The position numbers were made by a program, and so were the translations under genes. Below are positions 7,424 through 14,287 of a stretch of DNA of 15,435 nucleotides, one piece after another (the stretch's first letter is position 1; each line of letters begins with the position of its first letter). The DNA comes from JAYOFM01 sp038117225 (GTDB lineage Bacteria; Pseudomonadota; Alphaproteobacteria; Rhodospirillales; Casp-alpha2): assembly GCA_038117225.1 (NCBI GenBank), contig JAYOFM010000095.1, positions 1-15,435 of the forward strand. Reading direction: 5' to 3'. Under the pieces are notes generated by a model. That model was not told where the DNA came from and searched no databases. It saw only the letters and a list, made by a program, of their open reading frames with translations.

Positions 7424-7476
7424 TTTTTAGCGGATTTTTTTAGCGTGGCCGCAAGCCGGTCGGACAAATCACCACG
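7422..7476 (-). ncRNA. SAM-II (metA-type) riboswitch aptamer
   Basis: The minus strand reads CGTGGTGATTTG (7476-7465), then CCGGCTTGCGGCCACG, and closes with GCTAAAAAGG (7431-7422). This matches the SAM-II consensus as I remember it: GUGGUGAUUUG, CUUGC.GCCAC and GCUAAAAAGG. P1 is CGTGGT (7476-7471) paired with GCCACG (7449-7444). The 3' GG should pair back into the CC-rich loop to make the H-type pseudoknot around S-adenosylmethionine. SAM-II elements occur mainly in Alphaproteobacteria before metA, metX, metZ and metC genes, and ligand binding turns the gene off. In many members the terminal AAGG is itself the ribosome site. Here it is about 80 bases upstream of the metZ ATG, so control must pass through the downstream hairpins. 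Confidence 0.92.
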
Positions 7477-7484
7477 TCGACGCG

Positions 7485-7513
7485 TTTATAGGGCGCTCGG
7501 GCATGCCTGACAA
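7485..7513 (-). promoter_or_regulatory. Sigma70-like promoter for the metZ leader
   Basis: On the minus strand the -35 box is TTGTCA (7513-7508, five of six to TTGACA) and the -10 box is TATAAA (7490-7485, five of six to TATAAT), with an optimal 17-base spacer. Initiation about seven bases downstream would fall near 7478, just before the first base of the SAM-II P1 stem at 7476. The aptamer would thus be the first thing transcribed. Confidence 0.75.
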
Positions 7514-7550
7514 GAGCGTAGGAATGTCGTCCCGCGGCGACGTTGGCAGG

Positions 7551-8849
7551 TCATGCCTTGCGAGCATTCTCTTTCACGATCGCCCGACGGGCGCGCCGGA
7601 CACCAAGCCAAACCAGGGCGATAACCGGCACGAACGCATAGGTCACGACGATGGACGGATCGATCGGAAGCAATCCTGACGCCTTGGCGCCCTTGGCGAG
7701 GTAACCCACCAGACTGAGCAAATAATAGCTGATGGCGACGACGGACAGGCCCTCGACGGTTTCCTGCAATCGTAGTTGCAGGAGCGCGCGTTTGTTCATC
7801 GAGTCCAGAAGATCGCGATTTTGCGCCTCCAGGGCGACATCAACGCGCGTGCGCAGGAGGTTGCTGGCCCGCGCGATGCGGCGCGACAGAGATTCCTGTC
7901 GATGCGCCAGATTGAGGCAGGTCTCCATGGCCGGCTCCAGCCGCCGGGTGATGAAGGTGCCGACGGGTTCGTGACCCGCCAAGCGCTCCTCGCGGAGACC
8001 GCGGACCCGATCGAGGACGATGGCATGGTAGGCACGCGCGGCGCTGAAACGATACGTTGTCTCCGCCGCCACGGCTTCGGCGAGAGCCGCCAAACGGGAT
8101 AATTGGGCCAGGGTCCCGCGTTCTGAATCCGTGCCTTCCATGGATGCTAGCCGGGGAATGATGCGCGCCAATTCATCCTCGGCCTGGGCGATCCGCGGCC
8201 GCGCGTCCCGCGCCAGCGGAAACGCCAGCATGGCCATGGCGCGATAGGTTTCCAATTCGGCGATGCGTTGCACCAGCCGGCCGATCGACTGCTCGGAGCC
8301 ATGAGACGTGCGGATTAGCATTCGGCCGAAGCGATCCGCATGTAGACGAAAATCAGTCCATAGGTAGGCACCGCCGTCGAGCACGCGTCCTCCGGCCACT
8401 GGATTGTGATCGAACAGGCCGGCATGGCCTTCAATGGTTCGTTCCGGCATCACGTCCGTTTCGATTTCGATATGAAGGGCCGCGATGACCTGGCCTGGAA
8501 GAGCAGACAGCCAATCGTGCGGAACAGCGGTTACGGCGGGTTCCTTGAACGGAATTTCGGACGCGCCCTCACAGATGAAGGTATACGAGGAAAATTCCGT
8601 ATGGCGCTCCCACTTCAGACGAAATGGCCCAAGATCAAGGGTCGCGTGTGTCGAATCGGCGGGCGGCGGGGTAGCCTTGAAATGGCCGCACAGCCGAACC
8701 AGGTGCGCGTGGTCCGCCGACGCCGCCTGTTCGCCGGTAATCGCCCCGATGTGGGATATTCGGGCGGGTGCCGAGATTGGTGTTGGCGGCCGCGCGTGCG
8801 CTTCCTGATCCAGCGACTCACGTAGTGGGTGCTCTTGAATGTTCGTCAT
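7551..8849 (-). CDS. DUF3422 membrane-anchored protein
   Basis: This 432-residue protein begins with EHPLRESLDQEAHARPP, the hallmark N-terminus of DUF3422 (COG4949, predicted membrane-anchored). A mixed soluble region to about residue 230 is followed by a helical, charged segment (about 230-360) that is likely coiled. Two hydrophobic segments at about 365-384 and 400-416 then form a hairpin, with a basic tail RRARRAIVKENARKA that probably faces the cytoplasm. There is no signal peptide, so most of the protein should be cytoplasmic and tethered by its C-terminus. The biochemical role is unknown. GGCGAG just before the ATG supports the start. It is divergent from tldD across 96 bases. The metZ promoter begins about 40 bases past its stop, and I see no clear terminator between them. 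Confidence 0.88.
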   Translation of the reverse strand: MTNIQEHPLRESLDQEAHARPPTPISAPARISHIGAITGEQAASADHAHLVRLCGHFKATPPPADSTHATLDLGPFRLKWERHTEFSSYTFICEGASEIPFKEPAVTAVPHDWLSALPGQVIAALHIEIETDVMPERTIEGHAGLFDHNPVAGGRVLDGGAYLWTDFRLHADRFGRMLIRTSHGSEQSIGRLVQRIAELETYRAMAMLAFPLARDARPRIAQAEDELARIIPRLASMEGTDSERGTLAQLSRLAALAEAVAAETTYRFSAARAYHAIVLDRVRGLREERLAGHEPVGTFITRRLEPAMETCLNLAHRQESLSRRIARASNLLRTRVDVALEAQNRDLLDSMNKRALLQLRLQETVEGLSVVAISYYLLSLVGYLAKGAKASGLLPIDPSIVVTYAFVPVIALVWLGVRRARRAIVKENARKA

Positions 8850-8945
8850 GCTCGCCTTTCCCGGAGCGCGCGCTTATATACATGGCATGGGCCCAGCATG
8901 GAACCGCTATGATACAGGGCCGACACTCGCGCAAGGAATATCGGC

Positions 8946-10385
8946 ATGACCGCTCTTGATCTCACCGACGAATTGTTCTTCTCCAAGGCGGGATTGGACC
9001 GGTCACGCACCGAATCTATTGTCGAGGATGCGCTGTCGACGGCTGACGACGGCGAAATGTTTCTCGAGTATCGGCAATCGGAAAGCGTCGTCCTGGATGA
9101 CGGCCAAATCAAGAGCGCCAGTTTCGATACGGCGCAAGGTTTTGGCCTGCGCTCAGTGGCCGGCGAAACCACTGGATTCGCGCATGCCTCCGAGATGAGC
9201 GAAGAGGCCATGCGGCGTGCCGCCGAAACAGTGAAATCGGTGCATCGCGGGCATGGCGGCACCGTGGCGGCGCCCCCCCAGGGGACCAACGCGCGGCTTT
9301 ATATGGAAGACAACCCGCTTGCCGCCGTCGAGTTCGAGACCAAGGTCGGCGTCCTCGGAGAAATCGATGCCTATTTGCGTGGCAAGGACCCGCGCGTTCG
9401 CCAGGTGTCCGCATCTTTGCTCGGCAACTGGCAAGCGGTGCAAATCGTCCGCGCCGGCGGCGGTCGCGCCGCCGATATTCGGCCGTTGGTGCGCCTTAAT
9501 GTGCAGGTCGTGGTCGAGCAGAATGGGCGGATGGAATCCGGTAGTCACGGTGTCGGCGGCCGCGTCGTCTACGATGCCTATATCGCGCCGGAGGGCTGGC
9601 GCGCGGCGGCGGATGAGGCGTTGCGGCAGGCGTTGGTCAATCTTGAGTCCGTCGATACGCCGGCGGGCGAGATGAACGTCGTTCTTGGTGCTGGATGGCC
9701 GGGAATTCTGCTGCATGAGGCCATTGGTCACGGGCTTGAGGGCGACTTTAATCGCAAGAAGACTTCCGCCTTCGCCGGCCTGATGGGCGAACGGGTCGCC
9801 GCGCCCGGCGTCACCGTCATCGACGACGGTACGCTCACGGACCGCCGTGGCTCATTGACCGTCGACGACGAGGGCACTCCTGGCGCCCATACGGTTTTGA
9901 TCGAGGACGGCATTCTGTGTGGTTACATGCAGGACCGCATGAACGCCCGCCTGATGGGTACCGCCAGTACCGGCAATGGACGTCGCGAAAGTTACGCCCA
10001 CGCGCCGATGCCGCGCATGACCAATACCTACATGCTTGATGGTAAGCACGAGAGCGAGGAAATCATCGCCTCCGTTGACAAGGGGCTTTATGCCGTGTCC
10101 TTCGGTGGCGGCCAGGTCGATATTACCAGCGGCAAGTTCGTCTTTACCTGCACCGAGGCCTACCTGATCGAAGGCGGCAAGATCGGTGCGCCGGTCAAGG
10201 GCGCGACATTGATCGGCAATGGCCCGGAGGTGCTGACCCGGGTCTCCATGGTTGGTAATGACATGGCCCTGGACACGGGCGTCGGGACCTGCGGCAAGAA
10301 TGGCCAGGGCGTTCCCGTCGGTGTTGGCCAGCCGACATTGCGAATCGACAATCTGACCGTCGGTGGAACCGCTGTTGGCGGCTAG
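8946..10385 (+). CDS. tldD: Metalloprotease TldD
   Basis: This 479-residue protein is the zinc-protease subunit of the TldD/TldE heterodimer, which cleaves unfolded peptides in the cytoplasm. In known systems it matures microcin B17 and degrades CcdA. The HExxxH metal motif is H257-E258-A-I-G-H262 within LLHEAIGHGLEGD. The third expected ligand is C449 in GVGTCGKNGQGVPVG near the C-terminus. RRGSLTVDDEGTPG (300-313) and RESYAHAPMPRMTNTYM (347-363) are also family landmarks, and the length agrees with E. coli TldD. AAGGA at 8933-8937, eight bases before the ATG, supports the start. The partner TldE/PmbA is not in the window. It converges on gshA with 12 bases between stops. Confidence 0.95.
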   Translation: MTALDLTDELFFSKAGLDRSRTESIVEDALSTADDGEMFLEYRQSESVVLDDGQIKSASFDTAQGFGLRSVAGETTGFAHASEMSEEAMRRAAETVKSVHRGHGGTVAAPPQGTNARLYMEDNPLAAVEFETKVGVLGEIDAYLRGKDPRVRQVSASLLGNWQAVQIVRAGGGRAADIRPLVRLNVQVVVEQNGRMESGSHGVGGRVVYDAYIAPEGWRAAADEALRQALVNLESVDTPAGEMNVVLGAGWPGILLHEAIGHGLEGDFNRKKTSAFAGLMGERVAAPGVTVIDDGTLTDRRGSLTVDDEGTPGAHTVLIEDGILCGYMQDRMNARLMGTASTGNGRRESYAHAPMPRMTNTYMLDGKHESEEIIASVDKGLYAVSFGGGQVDITSGKFVFTCTEAYLIEGGKIGAPVKGATLIGNGPEVLTRVSMVGNDMALDTGVGTCGKNGQGVPVGVGQPTLRIDNLTVGGTAVGG

Positions 10386-10397
10386 GGCCACGGAGAA

Positions 10398-11765
10398 TTA
10401 ATAGGCGTACTCGGTAAAGACCGGATCTACAGAGTGCCGCCAACGGCCCTCATAGGCCGCCAGTAATTCCTCCGCCGGCGTAATGCCCGAATGGGCAGTC
10501 TGGAACAGCGGTTTCAGAAAATGTGCCTCGTCCATGCCCACGTTGTCCAACCGCGCCCGAGCCTTGAGGCCCCGGTGGGCAATGCACAGCACGTCCTCGG
10601 CGATGTTGCGCAAGGTCGTTGAGCGGAAGGGCGTCTTTAGTGCAAGACGGGGAACCGCGTCGCGCATCTCGGCGCGCTCGTCGGCGGTCCAATCCTTGAC
10701 CAGATCCCACGCTTCGTCCAGCGCATCCCGATCATACAACAGCCCGACCCAAAACGCCGGCAGCGCGCACAATCGGCTCCATGGGCCGCCGTCGGCGCCG
10801 CGCATTTCCAGGAATGTCTTGAGCCGCACTTCCGGAAATATCGTCGAAATATGGTCGATCCAATCGGAAAGAATGGGCGTCTCCCCTGGCAATGCCGGTA
10901 GGACGCCATTCATGAAATCACGGAATGATTGACCCGACGCGTCGATGTACTTGCCGTCGCGATAGACGAAGTACATGGGCACATCGAGGGCATAGTCAAC
11001 ATAGCGTTCGAATCCAAAACCATCCTCGAACACGAACGGCAGGATGCCGCTGCGGTCGGGGTCCACGTCCGTCCAGATATGGCTTCGATAGGATAAAAAG
11101 CCCGACGGCTTGCCGGCGCGGAACGGAGAATTCGCCCACAAGGCCGTGGCGATGGGTTGCAGCGCCAGGCCGACACGGAACATCTTGACCATGGCGGCTT
11201 CGGTATCGAAGTCCAGATTGACCTGAACGGTGCAGGTGGTCTGCATCATTTCCAGGCCCAGGCCGCCGACCTTCGGCATGTAGTCACGCATGATCGCGTA
11301 ACGTCCCTTGGGCATCCACGGGCTGTCGGCGGGCAGCCACTTGGGGCTGAAGCCGAGACCGAGGAAGCCGATGCCCATTTCCCGGGCGATCGATTTGACC
11401 TGCTGCAAGTGCCCGGTCACTTCGTCACAGGTCTGATGAATGGTTTGGACGGCGGCACCAGACAGCTCCAGTTGACCGGCGGGTTCGAGCGAAATGGCAC
11501 CGCCATCGGCGCCCTTGAGAGCGATAACGTTGCCGCCTTCGTAGACGGGCTCCCAGCCGAACCGGGTCATACTCTCAAGCAGTGCGCGGATGCCCTTGTC
11601 ACCGTCATAGTCCAGCGGCCGTAAGTCGTCCTGGTGGAAGGCAAATTTCTCGTGTTCGGTGCCGATCAGCCAGTCGCTGGGCGGTTTGCAACCGGACGCA
11701 AGATACTGAACAAGGACTTCCTTGCTTTCGACCGGGTCATTATTCGGTGGCGTGGCTCCGGACAT
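10398..11765 (-). CDS. gshA: Glutamate-cysteine ligase, plant/alphaproteobacterial type
   Basis: This 455-residue ATP-dependent enzyme joins L-glutamate and L-cysteine to gamma-glutamylcysteine, the first and usually limiting step of glutathione synthesis, in the cytoplasm. Motifs of the GCS2 plant-type branch include GTEHEKFAF (35-43), ISLEPAGQLELSGA (91-104), GFLGLGFSPKW (132-142), MMQTTCTVQVNLDF and the C-terminal RHSVDPVFTEYAY. It is unlike the E. coli GshA branch. The start has a GGGAAA-like Shine-Dalgarno six bases upstream. It begins 26 bases after rsmE on the same strand, so the two are probably one operon. The glutathione synthase gene gshB is not present. Confidence 0.93.
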   Translation of the reverse strand: MSGATPPNNDPVESKEVLVQYLASGCKPPSDWLIGTEHEKFAFHQDDLRPLDYDGDKGIRALLESMTRFGWEPVYEGGNVIALKGADGGAISLEPAGQLELSGAAVQTIHQTCDEVTGHLQQVKSIAREMGIGFLGLGFSPKWLPADSPWMPKGRYAIMRDYMPKVGGLGLEMMQTTCTVQVNLDFDTEAAMVKMFRVGLALQPIATALWANSPFRAGKPSGFLSYRSHIWTDVDPDRSGILPFVFEDGFGFERYVDYALDVPMYFVYRDGKYIDASGQSFRDFMNGVLPALPGETPILSDWIDHISTIFPEVRLKTFLEMRGADGGPWSRLCALPAFWVGLLYDRDALDEAWDLVKDWTADERAEMRDAVPRLALKTPFRSTTLRNIAEDVLCIAHRGLKARARLDNVGMDEAHFLKPLFQTAHSGITPAEELLAAYEGRWRHSVDPVFTEYAY

Positions 11766-11791
11766 TTGCGTTTCCCGTCATCCAAGGTGGG

Positions 11792-12529
11792 CTATCGCCA
11801 GTCACCCGCCATGGCCTGGAAGCTGGCGAGCGCGGCGACGGCGGCGGTTTCGGCCCGAAGGATGCGTGGACCGAGACTGATGCCGGTAACAAAGTCGAGG
11901 CCTCGCATCAGGTCAAGCTCGCGTTTGGAAAAACCGCCTTCCGGTCCTGTCACAAATCCGATAGTGGACGGTGATGATGCGAATGCCGTCATTGGCGGGG
12001 CACCGCCGCCCGTTTCGTCGAGCAGAAACAGCCGCCGGTCGCGTGGCCACGCGGCCAGCATGTTATCCAGCGGGCAAGCGGCCTCGACAATCGCCAGGCT
12101 AAGGCGATCACATTGCTCCGCCGATTCGCGCGCGGTGGCGGCGAGGCGAACCACGTTTACCCGTTGTGTGTCAGTGAATTCCGTGATGACGGGCATTAAC
12201 TTTGCAGCGCCCAATTCCACCGCTTTCTCCACAATATAGTCCGTGCGTGCTTTCTTAACTGGCGCGAAGGCCAGCCAGATGTCCGGTTCCGTGGCCTGCG
12301 GTCGATGCCGTTCGTGAACCCGTAGCTGCGCACGCCGTTTATCAATCTCCTCAATGGCCGCGACCCACTCACCGTCCTTTCCATTGAAGACATGAATGCG
12401 GGCGCCCACGCCAAGACGCATGACGCGGAACAGGTAATGTGCCTGATCATTGTCGAGGATGACGCTGCCACCCTCCGAAAACGGAGAATCGACGAACAGT
12501 CGGATCGATGACGAACGATCAGCCACCAA
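11792..12529 (-). CDS. rsmE: 16S rRNA (uracil-1498-N3)-methyltransferase
   Basis: This 245-residue SPOUT (knotted) methyltransferase makes m3U1498 in the decoding region of the 30S subunit from SAM. An N-terminal PUA-like part (IRLFVDSPF, AHYLFRVMRLG, VFNGKDGEW) is followed by the knot domain, with EKAVELGA (101-108), ESAEQC (135-140), TGPEGGFSKREL (194-205) and LGPRILRAETA (219-229) as the SAM-binding signature. No ATG fits. The candidates are TTG at 12529 and GTG at 12526, both behind an AAGGG Shine-Dalgarno (six and nine bases away), so the N-terminus is uncertain by one residue. It leads the gshA transcript and is divergent from ubiA. Confidence 0.92.
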   Translation of the reverse strand: MVADRSSSIRLFVDSPFSEGGSVILDNDQAHYLFRVMRLGVGARIHVFNGKDGEWVAAIEEIDKRRAQLRVHERHRPQATEPDIWLAFAPVKKARTDYIVEKAVELGAAKLMPVITEFTDTQRVNVVRLAATARESAEQCDRLSLAIVEAACPLDNMLAAWPRDRRLFLLDETGGGAPPMTAFASSPSTIGFVTGPEGGFSKRELDLMRGLDFVTGISLGPRILRAETAAVAALASFQAMAGDWR

Positions 12530-12603
12530 TCATGCCCTTCCCGTTGAGTATCGATGCGAAGCGGTTTTCGGTCGCTCGCGGCAGTGTCATAGTAGCGCCA
12601 CTG

Positions 12604-13524
12604 ATGGACAACGCCACCACCCGAAATGCCAGCGACATTCCGGCCGATTCCTGGATCGACCGACGCGTTCCCGTTTTCGCGAGGCCGTTCCTTCGTCTTA
12701 TACGCGCCGACCGTCCGATCGGCACTTGGTTGCTGCTGATTCCGTGCGTATGGAGTACGGCGTTGGCGGCGACGGCGTGGCCGGACCCGTGGTTGCTGTC
12801 GCTGTTCGCCGTCGGCGCCTTCATCATGCGCGGCGCCGGGTGTACGATCAATGATTTGGTCGACCGGGATATCGACCGGCGCGTGGCGCGCACCGCGACC
12901 CGCCCGATTGCTAGTGGAGACGTCAGTGTCGCTGCCGCGGTACTGTTTCTTGGTATCCTGCTGGTGACGGGATTGATCGTCCTGCTGCAACTGAATTCGT
13001 TCACGGTCCTGCTCGGATTGAGCTCTGTCGGGCTGATTGTCATCTACCCGTTCATGAAGCGGATTACCTACTGGCCGCAGATTGTTCTGGGTCTTGTGTT
13101 CAATTGGGGTGCCCTGGTCGGCTGGGCCGCCGTGCGCGGCACGATCGAGGCGCCGGCGGCCCTCCTCTATCTCGGCTGCATCTTCTGGACCATAGGTTAC
13201 GACACCGTCTATGCCCATCAGGACAAGGCGGATGACCTCGTTGTCGGCGTAAAGTCGACGGCGCTCAAACTTGGCGCGGCGACGGGGCGATGGCTGTGGT
13301 TCTTTTATGGCATGACGCTGGCGCTGCTGTTGGGCGCGGGGCACGCGGCGCAGCTGTCCTGGCCGTTCTTTGCCCTACTTGGTGTCGGTGGCGGACATTT
13401 CTATTGGCAAATCCACACCCTCGACATTAATGACCCGGCTAATTGCCTCACCCGATTCAAGTCCAATCGTGATTTCGGATTTATCGTTTTCATCGCAATT
13501 GTTGCCGGCAAGATCATCGCTTAA
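12604..13524 (+). CDS. ubiA: 4-hydroxybenzoate polyprenyltransferase
   Basis: From this start, 306 residues encode an integral membrane prenyltransferase that attaches the polyprenyl chain to 4-hydroxybenzoate in ubiquinone synthesis. The first aspartate-rich motif is NDLVDRDID (83-91), followed by TRPIASGDVS. The second is YDTVYAHQDKADD (199-211). These bind the Mg-diphosphate substrate. RPIGTWLLLIPC (37-48) and about seven to nine hydrophobic segments fit the family. The frame stays open to ATGs at 12508 and 12532, but these would overlap the 5' end of rsmE and add residues without family resemblance. The wording NASDIPADSWIDRR just after 12604 is where homologues start. No strong Shine-Dalgarno precedes any of the three, so the start is the weak point. 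Confidence 0.88.
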   Translation: MDNATTRNASDIPADSWIDRRVPVFARPFLRLIRADRPIGTWLLLIPCVWSTALAATAWPDPWLLSLFAVGAFIMRGAGCTINDLVDRDIDRRVARTATRPIASGDVSVAAAVLFLGILLVTGLIVLLQLNSFTVLLGLSSVGLIVIYPFMKRITYWPQIVLGLVFNWGALVGWAAVRGTIEAPAALLYLGCIFWTIGYDTVYAHQDKADDLVVGVKSTALKLGAATGRWLWFFYGMTLALLLGAGHAAQLSWPFFALLGVGGGHFYWQIHTLDINDPANCLTRFKSNRDFGFIVFIAIVAGKIIA

Positions 13525-13549
13525 GACCGCCGTTGCATTTCGATACGGA

Positions 13550-14275
13550 TCAGATTGCGATGATCCGAAAGGCCGGATCATCAAACGGCAACGCATCGAC
13601 GGCAAGCTGTTCCGTTCGCTGGCGGCGCACAGCGGAATTGTCAACGGATGAGAGAATGAAGCGATCAATCTCGTGATCGTCGGCGATCCTGTCTCGGGCG
13701 TGAATCTGCACTTCAATCTGGGTCATTGCGGGCCATCGCCGACCGGTCGCGGTGACTTCGGCGAGTGGAATGGGATTGCCACTCCGATTGAGGGCGCCGC
13801 GGGTGCCAGCATAGAGAAAGATACTCGACGGCGATGGACCATGGTCCGCCGAATGGTCGATAGAGACGATTTCGCCGTAGCCATAGTTCGCCGCCGATAC
13901 CTCTGTTTCATGCATGCGTGTTTCTTGATCCGCCGTCAGCCAGGTAATGAATAAGACGACCTCGGTTCCCGGCGAGGGATGCAGCGTCGCGGGAATGGCG
14001 CCGTAAGCGGAAATGTGCGGTGAATAGACCGTGTCGTAATTGCGGACCCGGGTCCGCGCGACGGGGATGATGCCCCAAGCCGCGCCATGGAACTTCCGCG
14101 CCAGTTGCTGCGGTGATTGATTGGAGCCGACGGCGAGCACAGGCCGGCGCTCCGCAAAATCGATCGCGCCCACATGGTCGTGCCACGAATGCTGCTCGCC
14201 GTTGATCATGACGAATGACGTATTGGGGATGGGATAGGGATATTGGGTTGCCCGGTCGAGGGCGTCGCGGCTCAT
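13550..14275 (-). CDS. Uncharacterised protein with gamma-glutamylcyclotransferase-like features
   Basis: I do not recognise a named family for this 241-residue protein. It is soluble, with no signal peptide. Residues 46-63 (PVLAVGSNQSPQQLARKF) carry a GSN turn reminiscent of the YGSN motif that opens gamma-glutamylcyclotransferase (GGCT) folds. Further on, YGAIPATLHPSPGTEVVLFI (91-110) and TADQETRMHETEVS (114-127) resemble the GGCT strand-and-helix that ends in the catalytic glutamate (E123 or E125 here). A GGCT-like fold is therefore possible, but the activity (5-oxoproline release, or something else) is not established. It begins 12 bases after the HD-GYP gene on the same strand, so the two are probably co-transcribed. 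No Shine-Dalgarno is visible, which suggests translational coupling. It converges on ubiA with 25 bases between stops. Confidence 0.65.
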   Translation of the reverse strand: MSRDALDRATQYPYPIPNTSFVMINGEQHSWHDHVGAIDFAERRPVLAVGSNQSPQQLARKFHGAAWGIIPVARTRVRNYDTVYSPHISAYGAIPATLHPSPGTEVVLFITWLTADQETRMHETEVSAANYGYGEIVSIDHSADHGPSPSSIFLYAGTRGALNRSGNPIPLAEVTATGRRWPAMTQIEVQIHARDRIADDHEIDRFILSSVDNSAVRRQRTEQLAVDALPFDDPAFRIIAI

Positions 14276-14287
14276 CGAGGCGGGTGC

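Noticed and set aside
7503..7550. Possible terminator after the DUF3422 gene (GTCG/CGAC stem near 7530)
   Set aside because: The stem is only about four base pairs and has no T run.
8875..8903. TATATA with a loose TTCCAT box as a DUF3422 promoter on the minus strand
   Set aside because: The -10 box is plausible but the -35 box matches only two of six bases, which is too weak to list.
9153..9731. 192-residue minus-strand frame inside tldD
   Set aside because: It is an antisense shadow of a well-supported gene, with no family resemblance.
11634..12239. 201-residue plus-strand frame across the gshA/rsmE junction
   Set aside because: It runs opposite to two confident genes and is Ser/Arg-rich in the manner of reverse-frame translation.
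12196..13344. Long 382-residue open frame on the minus strand, opposite ubiA
   Set aside because: It lies antisense to a clear ubiA and extends into rsmE in another frame. Composition is rich in Arg, Gln and Asp with no domain-like pattern, as expected from the reverse of a GC-rich gene.
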